The translations under genes were made by a program, and so were the position numbers. DNA of 64,000 bases. It comes from Paucidesulfovibrio longus DSM 6739. GTDB lineage: Bacteria > Desulfobacterota > Desulfovibrionia > Desulfovibrionales > Desulfovibrionaceae. Within the stretch, counting starts at the first letter, position 1. Each line of letters starts with the position of its first letter. The notes under the pieces were generated by a model. That model saw only the letters and a list, made by a program, of their open reading frames with translations, made no database searches and had not been told where the DNA came from. This document shows, piece by piece, positions 40,200 to 47,814 of this stretch. Where the stretch lies: positions 39,978 through 103,977 of the forward strand of contig NZ_ATVA01000001.1 in assembly GCF_000420485.1 (NCBI RefSeq), in the 5' to 3' direction.

Positions 40200-40670
40200 C
40201 TGGCGCTCTTTCGCCGAAAATACCGCATCGCGCGCGTTGGCGAAGCCCTCTCCCCCCTGCTCGACCGCCTGGACGGGAAGGGGGCGCTCAAGCTCGTGCG
40301 GCTCTGGACCCACTGGGACAAGGTCATGGGCGAGCAGGTGGCCAAGATGGCCCGGCCGCTCGGCCGGCGCGGCTCGACCCTGCTGCTGACCTCGGACGAC
40401 CCGGCAGTGGCCCAGGAGCTGACTTTTTTCGCCCCCGAGATGATCCGCAAGGCCAACGATTTTCTCGGCGAAGAATACTTTGACAAAGTACGCTTCGAGC
40501 TGCTAAACGGCAGGGTTCCTTTGGACGGATACCGGCCCGATAGCGCGCCCCGCAGTGTGCCTTCACCCAGAAAGCCCGGAAATCTTGGGGATATTCTGGA
40601 GCAACTGGACGAAGACTCTCCGGTTGGCAGATGCTACCGCGCCTACATCGGCCTGTTCCGGCCGCGATAA
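40200..40670 (+). CDS. DciA-like DUF721 protein, apparently non-ATG start
   Basis: 156-residue protein of the DUF721 family, whose member DciA loads the replicative helicase in bacteria lacking DnaC. The core LVRLWTHWDKVMGEQVAKMARP with the basic stretch and hydrophobic VAQELTFFAPEMIRKAN is characteristic. The frame before residue 1 has no ATG, GTG or TTG near a ribosome site; a CTG at 40200 lies six bases after AAGGGAG and gives a normal N-terminus (CTG-GCG-CTC-TTT). The first ATG, at 40327, would remove half the domain. Start is therefore provisional. Confidence 0.75.
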   Translation: MALFRRKYRIARVGEALSPLLDRLDGKGALKLVRLWTHWDKVMGEQVAKMARPLGRRGSTLLLTSDDPAVAQELTFFAPEMIRKANDFLGEEYFDKVRFELLNGRVPLDGYRPDSAPRSVPSPRKPGNLGDILEQLDEDSPVGRCYRAYIGLFRPR

Positions 40671-40714
40671 ATAATTCACCCGAGGCCGCCACAAGTCGCG
40701 GCGAGGAGGACAGG

Positions 40715-41086
40715 ATGAGCGAAGAAGCCAAGAAGGAAGAACGGACGTACGAGGTTACCTTCGAGAGCCTCGGCCTGACCAAGACCCTGGACAAGATGAC
40801 CGCCAAGGAGCTGCGCGCCCTTTGCGTCGCCAAGATTCCCGCCATCGTCGGCGCTTCCGGCATGAGCAAGGAAGACCTTGTCGCCCGGATCAAGGAAATC
40901 TTCGGCATCTCCAGCGAAGAGGGCGGCGTCTCTCCCTACAAGGAGCAGATCCTGAACATCAAGCGCCAGATCCGCGAGCTGCGCATCAAGAAGCAGGCTT
41001 CTGAAGAGCGCAAGGAACGCGACGTCCTGCGCCGCCGCATCAACAAGCTGAAGAAGCGCACCCGCCGCCTGGCGCGCGCCGTTTAA
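40715..41086 (+). CDS. Small protein with Rho-N/SAP-like helical domain and basic tail
   Basis: 123 residues. Residues about 25-68 form a Rho N-terminal/SAP-like helix-turn-helix (MTAKELRALCVAKI, SKEDLVARIKEIFGI), a nucleic-acid-binding motif. The second half is a long basic coiled coil (IKRQIRELRIKKQ, RRRINKLKKRTRRLARA). Start ATG 40715 with GAGGAGGACAGG. It sits between the DciA-like gene and the tRNA pair. Likely binds DNA or RNA; precise role unknown. Confidence 0.8.
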   Translation: MSEEAKKEERTYEVTFESLGLTKTLDKMTAKELRALCVAKIPAIVGASGMSKEDLVARIKEIFGISSEEGGVSPYKEQILNIKRQIRELRIKKQASEERKERDVLRRRINKLKKRTRRLARAV

Positions 41087-41115
41087 CTTTTTTTTCAACC
41101 GGTGAGTTTTTTCGG

Positions 41116-41144
41116 TTGACACCGAACGCGGTCTGCCTTAAGAA
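41116..41144 (+). promoter_or_regulatory. Probable sigma-70 promoter for the tRNA pair
   Basis: TTGACA, 17 bases, TAAGAA, ending 14 bases before tRNA-Gln. The -35 is perfect; the -10 is weak but at the right place. Confidence 0.55.
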
Positions 41145-41158
41145 CTCACTTCGCTTGC

Positions 41159-41233
41159 AGGGCTGTCGTTCAATTGGCAGGACGACGGGTTCTGGCTCCG
41201 TTAATCAAGGTTCGAGTCCTTGCAGCCCTGCCA
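41159..41233 (+). tRNA. tRNA-Gln (CTG)
   Basis: Acceptor arms AGGGCTG and CAGCCCT with discriminator G and encoded CCA; anticodon stem ACGGG/TCCGT around TTCTGGC gives anticodon CTG; T arm CAAGG-TTCGAGT-CCTTG. Confidence 0.93.
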
Positions 41234-41250
41234 AGTTTTTCTTCTAGACT

Positions 41251-41328
41251 GTCCCCATCGTCTAGCCTGGTCCAGGACGACGGCCTTTCACGCCGTTAAC
41301 AGGGGTTCAAATCCCCTTGGGGACGCCA
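41251..41328 (+). tRNA. tRNA-Glu (TTC)
   Basis: Acceptor arms GTCCCCA and TGGGGAC, discriminator G, encoded CCA; anticodon stem ACGGC/GCCGT around CTTTCAC gives anticodon TTC. It lies 52 bases before the 3' end of a tyrosine integrase and is the probable island attachment site. Confidence 0.95.
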
Positions 41329-41337
41329 AGGAATTAC

Positions 41338-41368
41338 AAGGCCTTACGCACACCGCGTAAGGCCTTTT
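41338..41368 (+). terminator. Terminator after tRNA-Glu
   Basis: Perfect 12-base arms AAGGCCTTACGC and GCGTAAGGCCTT around ACACC, followed by TT; likely ends the tRNA transcript and the convergent integrase transcript. Confidence 0.85.
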
Positions 41369-41380
41369 CCTTTCCACGTG

Positions 41381-42466
41381 TCACCCGCAAGTGTCATTTT
41401 TCCGGACTCGGCCTCTGACCGCATCGGCCAAGGCCGCATCCAGGGCATCCACGGCACCGGTGGTCTTCTTCGTCCGGAGGATGTAGCGCTGGGTCGTGGC
41501 GATGGACTTGTGCCGAAGCAGGTGCTTCACTTCCATGATGGTCGCACCGTTGTCGATAGCCACTCGGGCCGCCAGGTGACGGATGCCATGAAAGCCGAAC
41601 GGCTTCACCCCGGCTTCGGCGCACAACCGCTTCAGCCACCGATTGTTCGGGTCCAGAAGACCGTTGAACCGATTGCCGAAGACCAGATCCTCGGCACCGG
41701 ACACCAGCTTCCATTCGGCCAGCTTGGCTCGAAGCCCTGCGGACATGGGGAGCTCATCGAATTCCGCGTTTCCGCTTCGACGCTTCCGTGTCCAGTAGCC
41801 GACAAGCCCGGAACCGAAGTCCACCTCGCTCCACTTGAGCTTCCAGAGCTCGCTCCTGCGCGGCGCGGTATGGAAGGCCAGCAACAGCAGTTGCCTACGA
41901 CGAGGTCCGGCCAGGTCCACCACCTTGCGGAAGTCGCCCAACGGCGGGACGTAGCGCGGGTGGCGATCCTCGGGGAACCTGTCCACATGCTGGAAGGGAT
42001 TGTCCCTGTCCAGATTGAGGTACTTGATTCCCCACACCCAGGCGGCGGCGAGATTCTTGCGATCCTTGTTCGCCGAATTCCCGGTTACCGTCCTGGAGAC
42101 CATGGCCAGGTGCTCCAGAGCCACGTGAAGGCTGATTCGCCCGACCAGCGACCGGTCGTCCCTGAGGAAAGCCCCCAGCCGTTGGAAAGCCAACCGTTTT
42201 TCGTTGTAGGTCTTCCGGCACATCGTGGCCTCGACGTGATCGAGGTAACGATTCGCCCATTCCGTCACGGTCAGAGCCCGGCCAATTACATCGGCCTTGG
42301 CAGGGTTTCTCTGATCGGCCACCTTCAATGCCTTGACGGTTTCACCTTCCCAATCCCCTGCCTGTTTCTTGGTTTCAAAGAACTTCGTGCGCCTGATGAT
42401 CGGACCATGTGTCGGGGTGAAACGCACCACGCCCCTCCACCTTTTTCCTTCCTTGTAAGGCATCAT
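41381..42466 (-). CDS. Tyrosine-type integrase of the genomic island
   Basis: Site-specific recombinase of 361 residues. A DNA-binding SAM-like domain (about 65-165) precedes the catalytic domain with arginine in TAPRRSEL, HxxR in HGIRHLAA, and the nucleophile tyrosine in LLRHKSIATTQRY. Its 3' end lies beside tRNA-Glu, the classic place for an integrase using a tRNA 3' end as attachment site. MM start at 42466 with GAGAAATG context. It differs completely from the two small recombinases at 43028 and 60095. Confidence 0.93.
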   Translation of the reverse strand: MMPYKEGKRWRGVVRFTPTHGPIIRRTKFFETKKQAGDWEGETVKALKVADQRNPAKADVIGRALTVTEWANRYLDHVEATMCRKTYNEKRLAFQRLGAFLRDDRSLVGRISLHVALEHLAMVSRTVTGNSANKDRKNLAAAWVWGIKYLNLDRDNPFQHVDRFPEDRHPRYVPPLGDFRKVVDLAGPRRRQLLLLAFHTAPRRSELWKLKWSEVDFGSGLVGYWTRKRRSGNAEFDELPMSAGLRAKLAEWKLVSGAEDLVFGNRFNGLLDPNNRWLKRLCAEAGVKPFGFHGIRHLAARVAIDNGATIMEVKHLLRHKSIATTQRYILRTKKTTGAVDALDAALADAVRGRVRKNDTCG

Positions 42467-42502
42467 TTCTCCTGCAGGGAAGGTCGCTTACCATCATTGA
42501 AG

Positions 42503-42748
42503 TTACCAAATGCCATGACGATCCGTCAAATCGGACCGACTTCCGCCTTCGTCCGTGACTGGCGTCTTTTCTGCATGGCCGACCTGCCCCCTGGCGATGT
42601 ACGCCTTGAGCAGATCATGGTGAAACCGGATGCCCCGCTTCCCGATCCGAAAAGCCCCCAGCGCGGCAAGCATGGCCGGAGTCCTGACCAGGCTTTCCGA
42701 ACAATTTAGGATTCGGGCGACATCCTTGACCTTCAATGCGTTCGACAT
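42503..42748 (-). CDS. Excisionase-like small helix-turn-helix protein
   Basis: 81-residue protein with a MerR/excisionase-type winged helix: LKVKDVARILNCSESLVR, then GKRGIRFHHDLLKAYI. Its place directly upstream of the integrase on the same strand supports a recombination directionality role. Gap of 36 bases to the integrase. Confidence in the HTH is good, in the excisionase role moderate. Confidence 0.68.
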   Translation of the reverse strand: MSNALKVKDVARILNCSESLVRTPAMLAALGAFRIGKRGIRFHHDLLKAYIARGQVGHAEKTPVTDEGGSRSDLTDRHGIW

Positions 42749-42895
42749 GCGACCTAAACCAAAGGGTTAAACACCTGTCCCGGTACGGGACTCCCAGCCA
42801 ACCCTTCAGTTTAAGCACGCCGGCACCTTTGACCTCAAGGAATCGGGATAGGGTATTTTCACTTTTTTCGATGAGTCGCTCATCAGGGGGCGAAA

Positions 42896-42938
42896 GTCCT
42901 CCCTGCCCATCGGCCACAAGCCGACGGGCGGGGAGGAC
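42896..42938 (-). repeat. Terminal hairpin B of the left element
   Basis: Nineteen-base arms with a five-base loop (TTGTG in sense); 17 of 19 positions pair fully, one is a wobble. The right copy has the same stem and loop length with different stem sequence. Confidence 0.85.
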
Positions 42939-42940
42939 GG

Positions 42941-42982
42941 TTGCCTGGAGATGAATCGCCTGAGCGATTCATCTCCAGGCAA
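42941..42982 (-). repeat. Terminal hairpin A of the left element
   Basis: Perfect 19-base arms (TTGCCTGGAGATGAATCGC and its complement) around a four-base loop. Two bases separate it from hairpin B. A further GC hairpin lies between it and the recombinase stop, near 43000-43022, and may terminate transcription. Confidence 0.9.
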
Positions 42983-43027
42983 GCTCACGCCCAAAAGGAA
43001 ACCCCGCCGGAAATGGCGGGGCTTCTT

Positions 43028-43984
43028 CTAACGGGAACAGCCAAGATAGGCGTCGGACACATCCCGGCGGCCAGGGGAATGCCCGGCAGTGACTTCGATG
43101 TCGTCACGGGCTTCGGCGTCGAGCCGAGGCCATTCGTCCCCAGCGGTGTCCCGCGCGGCCCTCTGAAAGGCTTCCACGGAATCGTGCTGGTTGGGCGGCT
43201 GAAAACCCGTGTGCTCGACGTACATGTGGTGAAACCGTTCATGGCGGTTGCTGTGCAGCGTCCACCCGCTTTCCTTCTTGGTGAAACCGCAAAGCCTGGC
43301 CGCGTAGGACAGCTTTTCCTGCCATTTGTCGCCCATCCCGCTCGGCATGAGATTATGAATCCCCGGCCTGTTGGATTGACTGACGTATGGCAGAGCTCGC
43401 TCAAGAGCTTCCTGCTGCCGATCGGACAGGTTGTACAGCGTCCTGGGCCGTCCCCCTTTTGGTCCGTGCTGGATGAGCAGGCTGCGGCCTTCCCTGTCCC
43501 AGTCCGCGACCAGATCGACCTTCGCCGATTCTTCGCGTCGGAGCCCCAGTTCGTACTGAAGCCGGATCTGAGCGGCGCATCGGGGACCATGCTCGTATGA
43601 CAATTCGGTTTCCAGTTTGGCGATTGCCCCCAAGACGAATTCAGGGGCAACCGCCTTGCTGTTGGCGTTGGCAATGGTCCCGCGCTTCACGCCGAACACG
43701 TCGTTGGTCGGGCTGATGCGGGTGTTGCCGTATGCTTCGCACAGGTGACGGGCTGCCGAAAAAATTTCAGCGATACGCCCGTCACCCACGCCCTGTCCTT
43801 TCATCTTGGCGGCCACCGCCGCAAAATGCTTGTTGGATATGTTGGTCCATTTGCGGACCCCAAATCCGGCTTCACGCAACCGGCCTGCAAAGGCTTTGGC
43901 GTTCTGCCGGATTCTGTGTTGTTTCGAGCGCGGGCCGGACAGGGTTGCCCTGTTCGCGCCCAGTACCAGACTGATGGATTTCAT
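43028..43984 (-). CDS. Small tyrosine recombinase of the hairpin-ended element, left copy
   Basis: 318-residue recombinase. Catalytic residues visible: arginine in LGLRREES (about residue 165), HxxR in LHSNRHERF, histidine in TAGHSPGRR and the likely nucleophile tyrosine in VSDAYL close to the C-terminus. The N-terminal 110 residues (SKQHRIRQNAKAF, SNKHFAAVAAKM) form the DNA-binding domain. This resembles the Integrase_1/phage-integrase N-terminal group. Start ATG 43984, with GGAAGGAG nine bases upstream; the frame remains open further upstream through the conserved leader. About four in five residues match the copy at 60095. Confidence 0.87.
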   Translation of the reverse strand: MKSISLVLGANRATLSGPRSKQHRIRQNAKAFAGRLREAGFGVRKWTNISNKHFAAVAAKMKGQGVGDGRIAEIFSAARHLCEAYGNTRISPTNDVFGVKRGTIANANSKAVAPEFVLGAIAKLETELSYEHGPRCAAQIRLQYELGLRREESAKVDLVADWDREGRSLLIQHGPKGGRPRTLYNLSDRQQEALERALPYVSQSNRPGIHNLMPSGMGDKWQEKLSYAARLCGFTKKESGWTLHSNRHERFHHMYVEHTGFQPPNQHDSVEAFQRAARDTAGDEWPRLDAEARDDIEVTAGHSPGRRDVSDAYLGCSR

Positions 43985-44360
43985 ATGGATCTCCTTCCTG
44001 AAGTTCGGGGCAGCGCCCCGGGACAAAGCAGATCGGACCTTCCCCGTTTGCCGGGAAATGACCTGCCTATGGCGCGAATGCGCCACACAACAACCGACAC
44101 GGGACAAATCAATGTCCATTTCCCACAGAAGGAAAAATCCTGAGAATCCATTCAATAAGGGGTGCCACCACGCAGGCTCGTTCGTCCTGCGCATAAGGGG
44201 TGGCCGTGGGGGAATTTCAACAACGGCAGATTTCTAGATACCTGTCGTTTGTCCGGCGGGGGTGCTGTGTTCCAGCCTGGCATTTGGAAGTGAAAGCGTG
44301 CCGTTTGGAAATGAACGACAGCGAAGTGTTAGGCGTTACGGCATGTTAGTGCCTACTTAA

Positions 44361-44399
44361 GCGTTCATCAGTTTAGACTTCGTCAAAACTTATGAACGC
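44361..44399. repeat. 39-bp near-palindrome in the left element leader
   Basis: Arms GCGTTCATAAGTTTTGAC and GTCTAAACTGATGAACGC (minus strand) are complementary at 16 of 18 positions around GAA. The sequence is identical in the right copy at 59679-59717, unlike its surroundings. Confidence 0.8.
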
Positions 44400-44532
44400 G
44401 CCTTGGGTGCTTTATACCTCCTTTGGGTTACTCAACCTGACTGGTTATGCCCTGTCGTATCATCCCGGAAAATCGGCGCGCAAGGTCCGGCGCCAGGGTT
44501 TCTACCCCTGCCCGCCGACTTTCCGCGAGCGT

Positions 44533-44617
44533 GACGCAAGCAGCCGCCGGGGCAAGGCCAAGCCCTTCGGGCGGACGCTTCGCGGTCCGGCCTTGCCCCG
44601 ACGGCTTTACTTGCGTC
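44533..44617 (-). repeat. Three-way-junction structure at the upstream end of the left element
   Basis: Outer arms GACGCAAG/CTTGCGTC and an 18-bp stem beginning AGCCGTCGGGG enclose two small hairpins, the second being GCCC-GAA-GGGC. The right copy keeps the fold with different stem bases. Confidence 0.75.
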
Positions 44618-44674
44618 GTCATCCGCGCAGGCGACGGCGAGAGGGATGGCGGTTTCGACTCGGGCTCAAGGGAT

Positions 44675-45062
44675 AGCTCAAGAAAGGCTGAAACCGATGA
44701 AAGTAGCAGAAGCTCCGATTGCCGCATGGAGCGAAGAACGCGTCACGATTCCTAATTTCTTCCCTGGAACCGCGGTCCTCAGGGTAGCAGCCAATACGTT
44801 GATCTGGAGATTCAAAATGGCCGAGTACGGTTTCCGAAACCACATTGCGACATGAGATGGGCTCGTGGTCAAGTGGAGCCAAGTTGAACGAAGCCAGTTC
44901 AATATTCAGGGCGAAGCCTACTGCCCGGCTCGACTTTATCCGAGGGCAGTTATCCTTCAGGTCTCACTGCAACCTTCCCTATAGAAGACGCCAACCAAGC
45001 GGTCCATCCTTTACGGTGTAAACAACAGCTCCGTGGCCTGACAGTCCGCATCTCCCTGGCGG
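44675..45062. other. Gene-free stretch between the left element and the sigma-54 activator gene
   Basis: No reading frame here has a ribosome site, recognisable domain or credible length, and I see no repeats. Probably flank remaining from insertion events. Confidence 0.5.
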
Positions 45063-46688
45063 CTACTTTGCGACTCGCCGGATATTCATTTTTCGTATCC
45101 GCGTCGACAAGGTGGTCGGCTTCAGCCCCAGCAGGGCGGCGGCGCCGTCTGGGCCGTAAATCTTCCCTTTGCACCGCGCCAATGCCTTGGCGATGTTGTT
45201 TGCCTGCAACCGGATCATTTCTTCCTCGGTCAACACCGCATCACCCGCCTCTGGAACGACCGACCCGGGACATGGCTTGCGTTCTTCCCCGATTCCACTG
45301 AACAGCTCAACCCGGGCCGACCCCGCAATGGACGAAATGGCGAACCGTTCGACAATGTTTTGCAGTTCGCGGACATTCCCCTGCCAATTGTACTCGACAA
45401 GCTGGGCAAGCTGTTCCGGACTGAATCTGAGAGCCGGGCGATTCATGGCCTTCAGGGAGCGCTTGAGGAAATACTCGGCCAGCGGGGCGATGTCCTCTCT
45501 CCGGGCGCGCAGGGGCGGGACCGTGATGGGAAAGACGTTGAGCCGGAAATAGAGGTCCTCCCGGAAACGTCCGGCCTCGACTTCCTTTTGCAGGTCCCGG
45601 TTGGTGGCCGCGATGACGCGCACGTCCACCTTGCGGACCTTTTCCTCGCCGATCCGCTCGTATTCCCCTTCCTGAAGGACGCGTAGGAGCTGGGCCTGTA
45701 GTTCGAGCGGGATTTCGCCCACTTCGTCCAGAAAAAGGGTTCCCTGATTGGCCGCGCCGAACTTGCCTTCCCGGTGGGCATGCGCCCCGGTGAACGCCCC
45801 TTTGACGTGCCCGAAGAACTCGCTGGCGAAGAGTTCCTTGGGAACCGAAGCGCAGTTCACCTTGATCAGCGGCTTGTTGTTCCGCCTGCTGCGTTGATGC
45901 AGCTCCCGGGCGACCAGTTCCTTGCCGGTGCCGGACTCGCCCTGGACAAGCACGTTGGCATCGGTGGGCGCGACCAGATCGATCTGCTGGACGATACGCT
46001 GCAGCGCAAGGCTGCGGCCTATGAATCCCCCATAGAAACTGGTCTCGCTCAGCTCTTCGCGCAGCAGACTGTTTTCCGCTTCGAGCCGACCCTTCAGGGT
46101 TTCGATTTGTTCGAACGCCCGGGCGTTCACGAGGGCGGTGGCCGCGTGATTGGCGAGAATCTGCAAAATGTCCAACGCGGGCTTGTCGATTCTCGTCTTC
46201 GTGAAGATGGCCAGCACGCCCAGGATCTCGCCGTGGAACCGCATGGGTTGACCGGCGAAGCCGTTGATCCCTTCCTCCCTGGCCCACTCCGGGTGGGCTA
46301 TCCATTTGGAGTCCTCGGGAATCGACTCGACGACCACGGGTTGCCCCGTGGCCCCGATATGCCCGACCTTCCTCACCCCCATAGGGAACCGTTTGAACTT
46401 CCCGTCCAAGCGGCTCCAGTCGAGCGTTTCGTCGCAGGACGAATGCCCCGCGCTGGCGACCAGATGCAGGCAGAGTTCCCTGCTCGGACACTCGTCGGCC
46501 ATGAGACAGGAGGAGCAGATATCCCCTTCCTTGATGAGCCAGATCCGGACAAGCGACACTTCCCCGAATGCGGAGAGCCGATCGACGACAAGGCTGAAGA
46601 GCGCCTCGGTCGAGCGTTGCTCTCCCATCGCCAGAAGCAGCGACTGAATGTCCATATTACTGAAATGAAAGGTTTGATCGGGGGTCAT
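45063..46688 (-). CDS. Sigma-54-dependent activator with GAF domain
   Basis: Enhancer-binding activator of 541 residues, organised like FhlA/NorR. The N-terminal GAF sensor (about 20-190) contains four closely spaced cysteines at 58, 61, 67 and 73 (CxxC-x5-C-x5-C), a pattern able to hold an iron-sulfur cluster or metal. The AAA domain has Walker A GESGTGKE (250-257), the sigma-54 contact loop GAFTGA (297-302) and [10 protein letters not shown] Fis-type HTH closes the protein ([19 protein letters not shown]). It is the only regulator on this segment, downstream of an HPP gene and the first CO dehydrogenase, both in the same direction; the two CO dehydrogenases have -24/-12 promoters. The sensed signal is inference (CO, redox or NO). 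Confidence 0.93.
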   Translation of the reverse strand: MTPDQTFHFSNMDIQSLLLAMGEQRSTEALFSLVVDRLSAFGEVSLVRIWLIKEGDICSSCLMADECPSRELCLHLVASAGHSSCDETLDWSRLDGKFKRFPMGVRKVGHIGATGQPVVVESIPEDSKWIAHPEWAREEGINGFAGQPMRFHGEILGVLAIFTKTRIDKPALDILQILANHAATALVNARAFEQIETLKGRLEAENSLLREELSETSFYGGFIGRSLALQRIVQQIDLVAPTDANVLVQGESGTGKELVARELHQRSRRNNKPLIKVNCASVPKELFASEFFGHVKGAFTGAHAHREGKFGAANQGTLFLDEVGEIPLELQAQLLRVLQEGEYERIGEEKVRKVDVRVIAATNRDLQKEVEAGRFREDLYFRLNVFPITVPPLRARREDIAPLAEYFLKRSLKAMNRPALRFSPEQLAQLVEYNWQGNVRELQNIVERFAISSIAGSARVELFSGIGEERKPCPGSVVPEAGDAVLTEEEMIRLQANNIAKALARCKGKIYGPDGAAALLGLKPTTLSTRIRKMNIRRVAK

Positions 46689-46751
46689 GGCGTATAATTA
46701 AACGAAACGACCACCCATCACAACACAAATGGTTCCCGCGAGGGCTATGGT

Positions 46752-46835
46752 GAAGAAAGGGGGCGCGCCATGCAGGGAGCCAGGCGAGGTGATGAGGCGA
46801 CGGTGCGCCCGGCTCGGCGCGCCCTCCCTTTCTTC
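46752..46835. repeat. Long inverted repeat between HPP and activator genes
   Basis: Arms GAAGAAAGGGGGCGCGCC and its near-perfect complement (bulge of two bases) lie 46 bases apart, with further GC pairing inside. In the 165-base gap; may be a transcript 3' end or attenuating structure. Confidence 0.6.
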
Positions 46836-46853
46836 AGGCAGGGTGTCTATGAA

Positions 46854-47618
46854 TCATGCGGCGCGCCGTATTCCGAAAAAGTGATGGGTGCCGAGCAGCG
46901 CAACCCCGATGAGCATGACCGCCGTTCCCGCCGTATGCGCCGCGGGGAAAAGACGCTGCAGGCACAAGAGGGCGAACCCGGCCGCGCACACCGACAGGCC
47001 GGCGATTTGCGGCGGCTGCATATACAGGCCGCAGGTCCTCTCCCGGTGGTCGATGTCGGATGCCGGGAACTCGAACCAAAGCCGGTTCCAGACCAAGGCG
47101 AACAGTACGGCCAGGGTGGCTCCCCAGGCCATGTGGACGGGCAGCAGATAGGCGGGCATGGGCAGCGGCAGGATGGCCGGGATGGCCGCCGTGGCGGCGG
47201 CCGGCGGATGGTCGGCGTCGAAAATCTGCATCAGGACGGCGGCGAACATCACCGCGAACCCGAGCTTGAGCGCGACCGCATACCCTATCTCCGCGCCCAG
47301 AAAGGAGCCGACCCAGCACCCGGCCAACCCGCCTGTGGAGGCGACGAAATGCCCGACGATGACCGGCTTGGGCCGGGCCACGCGAAGGAAGACGCAGGTC
47401 GAGTTGATGAAGCAAGTAGCGGCCAGGGGAGGAAACAGGACCGCAACGCCGGTCAGCCGGGAGGCGAAGGCGATGATCGCCAGCAGCAGGCCGCCGCCGA
47501 GCGACCCCCACAACAGGCGCGAAAGGGAGATGACCCCCGGGCGGTAGACCTCGGGCGTGAACTCCTCCCGGCACAGGGAGGCCATTCTGAATTGCACCGA
47601 ACCGGATTTGAACAACAT
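46854..47618 (-). CDS. HPP family integral membrane protein
   Basis: Inner-membrane protein of 254 residues with the family motif DADHPPAAATAA near residue 145 and about five hydrophobic segments. HPP proteins have been linked to nitrite transport in chloroplasts and cyanobacteria; their bacterial role is mostly unknown. ATG 47618 gives a normal N-terminus and follows AAAGGGACG; the frame upstream is unsupported. It lies between the first CO dehydrogenase and the sigma-54 activator on the same strand and may be in their transcript. The 196-base gap to the dehydrogenase contains an 11-bp inverted repeat (47676-47721) and no gene. Confidence 0.85.
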   Translation of the reverse strand: MLFKSGSVQFRMASLCREEFTPEVYRPGVISLSRLLWGSLGGGLLLAIIAFASRLTGVAVLFPPLAATCFINSTCVFLRVARPKPVIVGHFVASTGGLAGCWVGSFLGAEIGYAVALKLGFAVMFAAVLMQIFDADHPPAAATAAIPAILPLPMPAYLLPVHMAWGATLAVLFALVWNRLWFEFPASDIDHRERTCGLYMQPPQIAGLSVCAAGFALLCLQRLFPAAHTAGTAVMLIGVALLGTHHFFGIRRAA

Positions 47619-47814
47619 CGATACGTCCCTTTTTCCCCCGGCCCGCCTCGGGCGGCGGAGCCGAAGGTTTGCACGGCCCGCTCCCGAGCGGCGTCCCGCT
47701 GGACGGATGCCGGGAGCGGGCATGCAGGCTGTTGGTTGAAAAACGTTCATGGAAGGGAGAAGGCCCGCGCCGGGGGGTGCCTCGGGCGCGGACGTCCTCC
47801 CTCCTCCGGTCAGA

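Larger units (their letters stand above)
42889..44674 (-). mobile_element. Hairpin-ended tyrosine-recombinase element, left copy
   Basis: About 1.79 kb that reappears in inverted orientation at 59401-61195. Boundaries are where similarity between the copies starts (ATCCCTTGAGCC, read on the minus strand) and stops (GGACTTTCGCC here, GGACTATCGCC there). Contents in sense direction: a three-way-junction structure, about 690 bases of leader with a 39-bp near-palindrome at 44361-44399, the recombinase gene, a hairpin, and two successive 19-bp hairpins. No direct target duplication could be found. Not a family I recognise. Confidence 0.7.

Noticed and set aside
44619..44902. Short overlapping frames after the left element
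   Set aside because: No ribosome sites, no family resemblance, mutual overlap on both strands.
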